This document shows positions 10,917 to 21,705 of a stretch of 64,000 nucleotides of DNA, one piece after another. Origin of the DNA: Plantago ovata. Taxonomy: Eukaryota; Streptophyta; Magnoliopsida; Lamiales; Plantaginaceae. Location of the stretch: contig CM051456.1 of the NCBI GenBank assembly GCA_028274465.1, positions 88,088,753-88,152,752 on the forward strand, in the 5' to 3' direction. The translations under genes and the position numbers were made by a program. The notes beneath the pieces are model-generated. The model saw only the letters and a program-made list of their open reading frames with translations. It was not told the origin of the DNA and searched no databases. Each line of letters starts with the position of its first letter. The stretch's first letter is position 1.

Positions 10917-12175
10917 TGATGATCGCGCTAGATGTCGTGTTCCAACGCGAATCAAATAAATTTGTTATTTAGCCAAAGGCAATTCACAACTACAACGAAA
11001 ACCGTAGTGTAGCAGTAGAATAACCTCGAGTGTCGATCTCTAACAACTATAACTAGCTTTATCTAATCTAATTTAGAATATTAAAACAGAAGACGATTTA
11101 GCAAATGTTTTTCTTAACAGATAATGGAGATTGGTGATAGTATGGTCATTCAAAGCATAACGGGTTAATAATCATGCATAAATTCCTCGGTTTTGCATGG
11201 AGATCTTTGATCAATGAATTGTCCAGTTGTAATTATCAAACACTACGAAGATATAGATTTAGATAGGTCAAAGACCAATGAATTGTCCAATTGTGTGCAA
11301 TAATTAATCAACAATACGAAGATAGAGATTTAGATAGACCAAAGAAATAAAGCAATAACACGGAGTATAATGCGCGATATAGCCATTAGCATAATTATCA
11401 ACCCTTCGCTAAGAATTCACATACTATCACCAACGAGAAGTTTAGCTACTCATAGTTGTCATGCAATCAACAGAAATCATAGAAGAAAACATGTTGAAAG
11501 ATATATAAAAATAAGTAGAAAAACTGTAAGATACAATGTTACCGAAGGTTGTCAGTCTCCGAAGAATCGCGATCTTACAAGCTCCAAACTGCTATGAAAA
11601 AGTATCTCCTAAGCTATGAACCCCGAGAACAGGCTCTGGGAAGTTCCTACCTAAAACTACAGAGAAAGGTGAGAGAAAAGGTCTGGAAAAGTATGAAAAT
11701 CGGAGAAAAACTGAGCAACTATATATAGGCTTCGAATTTGTGTGGGGCGAAGGGCCCCACACACCGGGCGACTCGCCTGGTGTGGGGCGATTCGCCCCAC
11801 ATCCCGAGCGATTCGCCCGGGAGTAAAACTCGGGAATTTATGCGTTTTCGACGCGTTTTTGGATTTCTTCCCCTTTTCGGACTCGGTTTCTGACTTCTAG
11901 TGGCCTTCTAACCTCCAGGTTCGACCCCTAGACTTCAAATCCTATCCGGAAACCTTCAGATACTCCAATTAGACTTCTAGAACACCAATTCTTTGTCTAC
12001 TTCAATATAATTTCCCGGAAATCCTCGTTTTTCAACCAAAACCTGTAAAATAAAGACTAAAGGGAAACGTGACACTATTCTAATAAAATGCACTAAAATA
12101 TAGCTAAATTAACATAGAGGATAGCTAAAATAGGTGAAAAAGACTCAAATGAAAGTGTAAAATACACATTCATCA
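10917..12175 (-). repeat. 5' LTR of element A
   Basis: TGATGATCGCG...TTCATCA. On the - strand a TATA box (CCTATATATAG, 11719-11729) is directly preceded by a cluster of palindromes (11742-11821), including GGGGCGATTCGCCCC. A short internal duplication near 11220-11340 makes it longer than the 3' LTR. Confidence 0.85.
11742..11821. repeat. Palindrome cluster at the A LTR promoter
   Basis: Overlapping GC-rich palindromes of the GGGGCGANTCGCCCC type, immediately upstream of the TATA box in element orientation. They are promoter-proximal in position. Confidence 0.8.
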
Positions 12176-12958
12176 GTGCTTTCAAACTCACATCTTTCTT
12201 AAGCTTACTACTGTCTAAAGATCCGACCCAATACTTAAGCTTGAAATAAAAATTACGTATGAAGAAGTAGAACTTTAGCTAAGAAATTGGTTAAGTGTTC
12301 TTTCTCCTAAACAATAAATAGTCTTGACACCCAGAAACAATATACTTGTAATTGAAAAGTTATTCAGTTGAGTTTCTTAAGATTGCTTGATATTAGCTGA
12401 AAAGTTAATCTCATAAAGTAATCTTTACCCAAAACCTCTCTAACTGATAAAACACCCTTTTACAGGCGTGAAATTCAGGGGGAACTAATCAAGCAAGGAA
12501 TTGCTGATAAGTGTCCCAAGTTTGGTGGAGAACAAGGTTATAGTTCTTTGGTTAGGTTGGAAACAAAGCAAGGGCGCTTTGGTTTCTGGAATTCTAGTAG
12601 ATTAGGTATTGTAAGGAATCTCATCATCTATCTTAGTGAATTCAGTCCTAGCAAGGACAAAATGGACTAGTTGAGGGATTACGCCACCCTCAGATACCAC
12701 TATAACAGTGTTTGTGTGATTTACTTACTGCATTTACTTTCAGCAAAAGCACTTAATTTCAAAAGACTTCCGCTCCCTAATTATTTAAGTATTAGCAAAA
12801 CTTACTACTGAACAAGTATTAAGTACCTTGCTGAGAAACTTGTGTTAAGTATCAACATAAGCTCTTTACTGAAAAGTAAAAGCTCTTTGCTGAGAAAGTT
12901 TTAGAGTATTCACCCCCCCGCCCCTCTAGTCTCTACTTGTTGTCTAAAGGGACCAACA
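12176..12958 (+). repeat. Remaining 3' LTR of element D
   Basis: Matches the reverse complement of the H LTR (24217-about 25060), ending GGGACCAACA as the H LTR ends in its own orientation. It holds TCAGC/GCTGA words and the CCTCAGATACCACTATA block shared with H. Only about half of an LTR is present, starting at the right edge of A. D is inserted in E at the base after 12958; the five bases TCCTC (12959-12963) would be the target copy, with its partner outside the window. Confidence 0.85.
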
Positions 12959-15900
12959 TCCTCAACGTTTGGGAACGACACTAAGAGGGAGTAAGTGAAT
13001 GAGCTTTAAGTTCTGTGGCAATTTGGTCATCATTTCTCAGCAAGCCGCTTCTTTCCTCATCTCCTTTATCAGAATTAATGGATGTTGGAGGAATTTCTAC
13101 CACTTTTTGTTCTTTGTCCTTTTCCTTTTCTTCTTCATGTGCTGAGAAATCTGACAAATCTTCTTACTCATTAGGTTCATCAAGGCCAGCAACCTTGACA
13201 CCTAAGTCTTTTACCTCATATACTTTTGGTTGAGTGGTTGCTGAAGGCAACTCTTGAGACTCAACGACTGGAGTTTCACCAGTAGTAGGTGGAAGGGAGG
13301 ATTCTTCCATATTATTCACTCCTAAAGATTGAGCAATATCTAGGTGTTGAGTGCTTGCTACATGAATCTGTAGACTATTCTTCATTGCTCTTTGATAATC
13401 TTAATCAAAATCTTCATCTTCCTCATTGTTTGAATCAATGACCTGAGCTTCGAGTAAGATTATCTCGGCATCAGAAAGCTTTGCTTTTCCTTTAGGCATT
13501 TCAGCCCGCTTTCTGGCATATTCTTCTTCATTCTCAACAACTTGTTCAGTTGCTGGAGTGGATCTGTCAGCAGGAGTTGAAGCAGATTCCTATTGTTTAC
13601 TGGGAGGAGCTTCTTGGTTTTCAGCATGTGCTTGATCTTCTTGATCAACAACTTACAATTTTTCTCCACCAGCACCTGGACTAGGACCTTGATTGTCATC
13701 ATCTTCGTCCTTACTGTCCTTTGAATCTTTTGATTCATCATCACTTGAATCATCAGGGACATTCTCATCCTCTTCTTCTTCTTCATCATCATCATCAGTT
13801 AGAATAACTAACTCGAGATGTTTGTATTTAGACTGACTTGTTACCTCTTCTTCCTCATTGATTTTGTGGGGATCAGCCACCACTGGTACAAATGAACCTT
13901 TGAGCATCACAGCTTGTTCAGCTGGAGAGGCACTCTTAAACTTATCTTTCATATTCTCTCTGATTGTGATAACCAGATTAGCAATCATTTGCTGAGAATA
14001 AGAGAGCTCTTCAGGAAGGATAGAATGTACGAAAGTCTCGAGCTTGATGAGATAGTTTCTCTTCTTTTCATTTGAGAGATGGATGTGAAGATCTGAGAAG
14101 TCCATTCTTCTGTACCTTTGCCAGTTGCTGACAGACTTAGCAACTCTGGTCAAAGTGTTTCTCTTGAAGTTTGAGAACAGTTCATCTGAATTAACTTCAT
14201 GGACATATGTGATGAGAATTGCTTCATTTATCTCCTTTTGAGCCTGAATAAAAGCAAAGTTGTTTTCAGAAATGTTTTGGAAAGTAGTTTTAGAGTCTAA
14301 AACTGTATCATGAATTACCTGTTGGTTCTCAGTAAGCTCATGTTGCACACTTAATTGTGCAGGTACTACTTTCATTTCATCATGAGCTGTAGCAGCATCC
14401 TTGTTTTGTTCATCCTGAAATAACACTTTGTTAGATACAAGTACTAAGTTTTTAAACTTAATAAAGTTACCAAAATTTTCATCTACCTGCTGAGCAGGAG
14501 TTGTAGATTCTGGTGTAGAAGTTTCAGCACTCTCCTGTCTTGTATCATGAAAAGTATGTAAAGAAACAATAGTATTAGATAAAGATAAAGTATCAGATAA
14601 AGAAGGTTTGCTTATTTCTGAGTTAACTACCTGCTGAAGAATGACAGGTGGTGACTCAGTCCCTTCAACATTGATTGCTTCTTCATTATCTGGGACTAGA
14701 TCTTCAGCAGACTTCTTTTCTTGCTCTAAACGAGAAAGCTGTGTAGCATCAGCAATCTCCCTTATCTCTGAATGGACAGGTTGAGCAGAAGCATCAAGAC
14801 CTCTGAGTTCACTACTTGTCATAAAAAGGTCCACTTACTTGTTGGAGTTATCATCAATCTCCATGTCCATTTTCTGGCTTAGGTCAGTGAGTACCAGTTG
14901 GACTTTGTCAACAGAAGTTAGTGGTGAAGTTGGTCTTACATTCTCAGCATCATGAGATGCGTCGTCGAATGGTGCTTCTTGATGAGTTTCAGCAAACTCT
15001 TGATTTTGAACAGTTGCAGTCTCAGCAACTGGTTCTTCAATGGTTGCAGCTTCAGCAACTTCCTTTTCTTGACTAGTTGTTGTTTCAGCAACTGTCCTTT
15101 TTTCTTTGTTTCTTTGTTGGCAACATTTTCAGCAAGTGCAGCCTTTCTGAGGTATGCAGCAATATCACTTGCTGGTTCAAGTGTTGTATCCTCAAGATTA
15201 TCTACTATGTAGATATCATCAATTCTTTCTAAGGCAGGAATTCCATTTCCACTGCCTTGTGGTCTTTCTTCAGTAGATGGATCCAAATTTATTGGATTTA
15301 TAGAGGTATCAGCAAGTGCCTCTACAACAACTACTGGATTGGCTTGCTTTTCAGCAACAACTGGTGTATCATCGTCCTGTATTTCATGAACGATCGGCAC
15401 AAACTTTCTTGCTGTCGTTTTCTTCCTTGGGATGGTTTTTGTTCTTGCCTTCTTATGAACAGGATCAGCTGATGAAGCTGCAATTTGAGTATCATCAACA
15501 AGTTTTCTTTTCTTTGATCTTTTACTGGGTGCTTTAGTGTCAGCAACCGCAACAGTATCAGTAGCAGCAGTAGTATCAGCAACGTTTGACTCTGTTGCTT
15601 TCTTTGATTGTTTGTCAGCATCCTTGGGTCCATTTAGCTTGTAGAAAGCTCTTCCCACATTCATACTGACTTTTTGATCGACAATGGGTTTCTTAGCTGG
15701 ATCTGGAAATGTTCCAAGATGTAACAAATATTTAGTCCATACATCACTGGGAATATAGGTGAGACAGTATTGTCTTCCACCTTGACTTTGAACTTTGAAA
15801 TACAGTCAACAAATCTGTTGAAGATGTATTTAGCCTAGTTGATGTCGGTTTTGTTCTCATAGATGAGCATCAGCAATGGCCATCTTCTTAGGCCGACTTG

Positions 15901-16089
15901 GTCTATTCCTCCAACTTGGGAGTCTAAGACTTTAATGAGTAGCAACGCTACTAGACCAAGAGAATGACAAAGATGCTTTCGGTTTGTAAACTTATTCCAA
16001 GTAACAGGAGTAATTTCTCCTTTCTTCATTCGTTCATTTCTGACATCACTATAGAAGGCTTCAATCTCTTGTTCAGTGGCAGTGATGTC
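12959..16089 (-). mobile_element. Element E: old SIRE-like Copia fragment
   Basis: This - strand segment lines up over its whole length with the accessory region of H (about 27540-30780). D interrupts it at one end and F-G at the other. It is the outermost host of the nest seen here; its LTRs, pol and gag lie outside the window. It is broken, with about five or more breaks. Confidence 0.85.
12959..16089 (-). pseudogene. ORF2/ORF3 accessory region of element E
   Basis: The segment encodes blocks shared with H, including GEITPVTW, VGLRRWPLL, NVGRAFYKLN, lysine/arginine-rich stretches (KRSKKRKLVDD) and VSNWQRYRRMDFSDLHIHL. Long acidic runs (DDDDEEEEEDEN) and TTGETPV also match. The H copy has the TTGETPV peptide three times, while E has it once. 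In between, E preserves GGIDQVGLRRW, which also occurs in D. The composition (basic patches plus acidic low complexity, no membrane segment) suggests a nuclear protein rather than an envelope. Function is unknown. Confidence 0.65.
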
Positions 16090-16460
16090 TGTTAGAAAAT
16101 ATGGTCAGAGTTACCCCTAGGGTACGCAGCGGAATTTCAAAAATTTTCTTAACATGCAGGTTAATTGATCATGCATATAACGTATATAATAAACATATTA
16201 ATCAGAAGACTTACAATACTCCAAAAAACAAGAATAGATATTGAATCGATATGCCAATCGATGAAGTCTTCGTAATAGTTCAGTGAATCTTCTCCTTCGT
16301 CGAAGTCGAAGATATCTACAATACTTTGATTATCTGCAAGACAATAAAAGTTAGTTTCCAGCTCTTTGAACCTCAACCTTGGTATCCACGGATGAACAGC
16401 TTATCGGAAAGAATGCTAGGATATTCTTTATGTGGCCAAGAAGATGGGGCGGCAATTTTT
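16090..16460 (-). repeat. LTR fragment at the end of element F
   Basis: About 370 bases almost identical to 19584-19951, starting TGTTAGAAAATATGG at the E boundary. The match stops at about 16455 and sequence continues directly into protease coding sequence of F. Confidence 0.85.
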
Positions 16461-17829
16461 CTTCCTACTTGAAGACGGTTGTTTGTTATGTATTTGAAAT
16501 AAAGGTAGACTACTTTGCAAAATATATAAACCACTCACTAAGCGAGGTTTTCCATAATACTGGTCATTTAGCGAAAAATAACAAGTATTATTAGCAAAAC
16601 GAAAGGAAAAACCCAAATTGTCCAACAATGGAATGGAAATAATATTTCTGACAATGGATGGAACAAAATAAACGTTATCAAGTTCTAAACATTGTCCTGA
16701 TGGTAAATCTATCTTGCAGCGTCCAACGCGTTTGGCGTCAACTGGATTGTCGTTCCCAACATGCAAGTCGATTTCACCTTGCTTGACTAGCCTGTGTTCA
16801 ATTAGCCCCTGCACATTATTACAAATGTGTGAGCCACAAGCTGTATCTAATACCCAACCATTGGAGTCAAAAGTAGTCATGTTCATTTCAATAACAAACA
16901 TACCTGAGCTAGAAGCCAGCGGTTTCTTAGCTTGATCTGCCCTTAGCTTAGGGCAATCTTTCTTTCAATGCCCTTTCTGCTTACAGAAAAGACATTCTTC
17001 TGTGTGTACCGTTCCGCTCCTCTTGAACTTCTTTCTCTGGTTCAGACGCTTAGGCCTATCACTCGAAGTGTTAGCCTTGGCTCCCGACTTTTCCCTTACC
17101 CTTAGCACCTTTGTTTCTCGGGTTTGGGTTATACGATTGCCCAACATACATGATCGATTTCTCCTTCTTAGGAAGAGTTTGATCATATGTCTTCAGCAGA
17201 TTATGGAGCTCGGGCAGTGTAACGTCTTTCGCATTCATGGTGTAGTTAATGATGAACTGCGAATACGAACTCGGCAATGATTGAAGGACAAAGATCACCA
17301 TGATCTTATTCTCCAGCTTGACACCGGCATCGGCAAGCTTCTCAAAGAGACCAATCATCTTGAGAACAAGTTCAGACATGTTCCCTCCTTCATTGAGCTT
17401 GCATCTATGTTTCTCTTTGATCAAATCAAATTGAACACTTCTGGCTGTCGTCTTAAAGAGCGACTCAAGATGCTTCAGCATCTCATACGACAACATACTT
17501 TCATGTTGTCTCTGCAGCTCATTGCTCATTGCCGCCAGCATAATACACTGCGCGGATTTAGCATCCTCTTGATGCTTATCAGCCTTTTCCTTGTTGGCTT
17601 GATTTCAAGCAGCAACTTGATTGGCAGTCTAATTCTCGGGACACACAGGAATAGCCTCGTCCAAGACGTACTCAATCTTTTCGTACCTCAGCACCAAACG
17701 AATATTCCTGATCCAATCTAGGAAGTTTGATCCGGTCAAAACTTGCTTCTCTAAGATAGCACGGAGCGAGATACTCGCCATTTCGGTTTTTCTAAGGAGA
17801 AATAATATAGAACGAAAATAATAAATCAA
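16461..17829 (-). pseudogene. Gag and protease region of element F
   Basis: Gag starts MASISLRAILEKQVLTGSNF at 17829 and contains the Copia UBN2-type Gag signature (LLKTYDQTLPKKEKSIMYVG; LQSLPSSYSQFI). It ends in a zinc knuckle beginning CLFCKQKGH. The protease follows with WVLDTACGSHICNN (here DTA-type active site, usual for Copia being DSG or DTA) and LDNVYFVPSIVRNIISI. No polymerase follows in F. The region is broken, with about three breaks. Confidence 0.8.
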
Positions 17830-18340
17830 CTATTGAAATACTATTTCTAAATACACAGTCAACATAACTAAACAACAAGGTCCTTTAGCTGTTTAGCTCC
17901 CACTATTTTCACATATGATTGCCCCCAAAACAAACATACGGGTAATGTCCAACAAGTTACCGTAGTGGCCAAGATCCAAATCCATACTATGCTATACTCC
18001 AACGGGGGCTGATCGCATAACATAATATGACCGGTAGGACTATCCAATTGCGTCCCGCAACTCTTGGGTGTTAAATCTAATTTAACCAGACGCTCTACAT
18101 ATTGCACCTATCGAGGTCGCTAGATGCAATATACAGTAAGTTATAACCATAGGCTTACTCTAATCTGACGATCACTGCGAGTCTGCAAGACGAGGTCGCC
18201 AATACAGGGAAACGCAATGAAAGATCAGAATTAAAGCACCCCATGGAAAGCATCTCAGAAACACATACGTATACATATTTCTGCACTTATATTGGTTGGG
18301 GCTTGTAGCTTGAGGGTTGTTATCAGTCATCTACAAACAA

Positions 18341-18515
18341 ATAAGGGCGCCGCCTACCCATCATGCATGAGCGGTCTACACGTAATGGATGCCGCCTATC
18401 CATTCTAGTTCTAAACGCGGTCAAGCACATAATGGGCGCCGCCTACACATACATAAAAATACGCGGTCCGACAAATAAGAGGGCGCCGTCTACCCTCGCA
18501 TGCATAGCGGTCGAA
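18341..18515. repeat. Tandem array, about four units of 45 bases
   Basis: Units begin near 18341, 18383, 18429 and 18474. Each contains GGGCGCCGCCTACCC or a close variant, followed by GCGGTC. The array lies in the leader of F. Confidence 0.8.
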
Positions 18516-19042
18516 CGGAAAGTAAAATACTTGGTATTTAAACATGCATTGTCAAACAATAGCATATCGAGCAAACAAACAAGTAGTAGCCTATGTGGAT
18601 ACCAAATGACTTCATAATTTCATTATGAAAATTATAATCCCATACTTATAATCTCTATGAAAAATTGAAAATTTGGACTAGATTGAAAAATCGAAAATTC
18701 TATTGACCACGTAGCGATTTTCGAAAACCCGACCGACTCCATTGTAAATTTCCAAACCTTGGAGGTGTTAAATTGAAAATTCAAAAGTAGAAAGACTTAT
18801 TTGTAATAAACAATAAATTCATAAATCACAAATAAGCCCCTCAACTTAATACTAATTAAATTTAACCCCTCTAGTTAATAATAATTACAATTAAATCATA
18901 TTTATATTCCAAATATAAAATTCAATCCTAAAAATTTCCAAAAATTCGATTTGGGTCCAACCCGGAAAAATTAAATAAATATATATAATAATATACGGTA
19001 CGGGAATCGAATCCCGTCCCCTAGGGCGCCGGCGGCGCAGGG

Positions 19043-19061
19043 GGATATATATATATAGAGA

Positions 19062-19121
<60 letters not shown>

Positions 19122-19201
19122 GAAAATATATGTAATATATAGATATGTTATACATATATTAAGATATTATATATATATATATAATGATATATATATAATA
19201 G

Positions 19202-19234
<33 letters not shown>

Positions 19235-19430
19235 ATACAATAATATAATATATATGTGTATATATATATATATGTAGTATATCATAGTATATAATATACA
19301 ATCTATCATAATATTTCATATATAAAATATAGATATATAGATATCTATATTATATATATATATATATTATATTATATATATATTATATATATATATATAT
19401 ATATATCTATATGTAATATATATAAATTTC
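19043..19430. repeat. AT-rich microsatellite
   Basis: Nearly 390 bases of TA dinucleotides with scattered interruptions, inside the F leader. It can form cruciform structures and is likely unstable in length. Confidence 0.95.
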
Positions 19431-19570
19431 CTCTTTTTTTAAAAAAATATAAATTCAAAATTTATATAAAACAAAACTTCGAAAATCGAATTAATCATAA
19501 AATCAATTGCATCCACATAAACTACATAATCACATAACATTTATACGTATATACATAATCAATTAACCTC

Positions 19571-19582
19571 GCTCTGATACCA
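19571..19582 (-). promoter_or_regulatory. Primer-binding site of element F (initiator tRNA-Met)
   Basis: On the - strand TGGTATCAGAGC, one base from the LTR, matching the 3' end of plant initiator tRNA-Met. This is the standard Copia primer site. Confidence 0.9.
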
Positions 19583-19583
19583 C

Positions 19584-21691
19584 TGTAAGAAAATATGGTC
19601 AGAGTTACCCCTAGGGTACGCAGCGGAATTTCAAAAAATTTCTTAACATGCAGGTTAATTGATCATGCATATAACGTATATAATAAACACATTAATCAGA
19701 AGACTTACAATACTCCAAAAAACAAGAATAGATATTGAATCGATATGCCAATCGATGAAGTCTTCGTAATAGTCCGGTGAATCTTCTCCTTCGTCGAAGT
19801 CGAAGTTATCTGCAATACTTTGATTATCTGCAAGACAATAAAAGTTAGTTTCCAGCTCTTTGAACCTCAACCTTGGTATCCACGGATGAACAACTTATCG
19901 GAAAGAATACTAGGATATTCTTTATGTGGCCAAGAAGATGGGGCGGTGATTTTCCTCCGGTGGAGAGTGGCGCGCGCGGCTAGGGTATAGAGGTAGGGGA
20001 GAGCTTTTTATTTTCTCTAAGAAAGGTATAATAATTTTCTAAGAATTCGGTATTGAAAAAGCTCTCTAATGACCTACATATATAGTAGTCAATAGAAGCC
20101 TAAAGAAGATTCTTTTAGACTTCATAAAGGAATAAGAACTCTAATTCTTATTGCACAAGGAAACCAATTTAAGTCTAGATTCATTCCCAATTAAGTTAGA
20201 ACTCAATTAGGAAAATCTAACTTAACCCTTGACTTCTAATATGGGAAGGAGTCGAAACTCCCTCCCATACTACTACTCCACGCGGCCGGCCAAGGGGGGT
20301 ATGTGGGTCCCAATTTTGGGACCCACTTATAATTCGAAGGCAATTCAAACTCTAAGTAGATTTTGTCCATGTGCATATATTAATTCTAAATTAATATATC
20401 CTTTCAAATCGAACCTCTATTATATTTCTAAAATATAATCTTTAATTGTATTTACATAAAATACAATTAATCAATCAATTCAATTAATAATTCCAAATTA
20501 TTAATTGACCCACAAATAATTATAATTAATTCCAAATCAATTATAATTCATCAATCACAATTAATTCTAAATTAATTGCGACTCCATCTTCAAGGATATT
20601 CGGATAAGCTGAATAACCACATAGTGTGACCCATAGAGCCTCATTGTATTAAGCAAGTGCTACACTAGGCAACATGGAATTCCTAGACGGTTCCATTTGC
20701 AATATTAATACATGAGGACGTTTGAGAGGTTTCTCAAAGCAAACCCTTTCGTTGTGAAGTCTGTTGCGCTCACCGCGGCGATGGTAACGTCCCTTCATCT
20801 GACTGACTCGAATGCATCTAGGATCGATGATGTGTCTATCCCAATAATACATCCACGGGCGTCTTCAGTGAGTTGCTTGGTGAATCCAATATCTTTTATG
20901 ACTATCATAATAATATTGATACGCTGGACAGCGGTTTAACCAATCACAACTATGAACGACTATGAGCAGTGCTCTCCTGTGCTACACGTGAGAGATGAAT
21001 CCTTCACAGAATCACTTATCACCCCCATTTGTATGTAGCCATAATCCTGGATCGTGTCTTGGGTCAACTGCTTATTCAGAGCTGACATCGACGGGTCCAC
21101 CAAGGATATGGGGTAACAAATGTGATGATAAAGTCCTGTAAGTCCAAAGGACGACTGACATCACTTCGACAACTTTCCGCTTCCCATAGACACTTCGGTG
21201 TAGAGTATACATCGATTGGAGTTTCCGGTGGGTACATCCATTGTTCGGTAATCACCCTTCGAACAACTATGCGAAGTTATGGGAACGTTTCTAGATTGTC
21301 TAACAATCCGTTCCGTGGCCGTGGGATCGGCTCACACTTGCTCTAACAAGTATAACCTCCACGCATACTAGTCTCACCTGGTTCATTCAGACCCCTACAT
21401 CCGAGATGAACCTCGACTAGGGAGAGTTTGGGATAGATGATAACTCACATAGCTCCCACTATTTGTGTGATCGGTCATCTATCCGAGGGGACATGTTTGA
21501 TATCAATACAGATAGGAATAGAGATATGACATGCTGTATGCCTGGTGTAATATAAATATGAAAGCGATACTCAATAGTAAAACAAACAAACATATATTAT
21601 ATTACGTTGACCTGTGCAATAGTACATATATGCCCTTAATAAGGTTTGTATGCCCTTAATAAAGACTGTCTCTAGGACATATACACTATCA
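19584..21691 (-). repeat. Complete LTR shared by F and G (2.1 kb)
   Basis: In element orientation it runs TGATAGTG...TCTTACA. At one end it is followed by a primer site and Gag (F); at the other it is preceded by a purine-rich tract and the end of pol (G). I see no gene in it. Confidence 0.85.
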
Positions 21692-21705
21692 ATCTCCCAC
21701 TTGGA
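21692..21705 (-). promoter_or_regulatory. Polypurine tract of element G
   Basis: On the - strand CCAAGTGGGAGAT lies directly against the LTR, the normal second-strand priming site of Copia elements. Confidence 0.75.

Larger units (their letters stand above)
2625..12175 (-). mobile_element. Element A: Athila-type Gypsy element without polymerase
   Basis: A 9.55-kb element on the - strand. Its order is 5' LTR (10917-12175), tRNA-Asp primer site, Gag and protease region, GC-rich palindrome array, intron, ORF2, a second decayed ORF2-like region, a long conserved non-coding 3' part, polypurine tract and 3' LTR (2625-3822). No reverse transcriptase, RNase H or integrase motif is present, so it must depend on another element for movement. 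Its two LTRs differ at many scattered positions, so it is older than B and C. Gag-protease is broken (about two breaks) and the first ORF2 is open. No exact 5-bp target duplication flanks it, which suggests recombination between copies. Confidence 0.85.
17830..19570 (-). other. 5' leader of element F
   Basis: A 1.7-kb untranslated leader between primer site and Gag. It holds a short tandem array (18341-18515) and a long AT dinucleotide tract (19043-19430). I see no credible gene in it. Confidence 0.7.
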
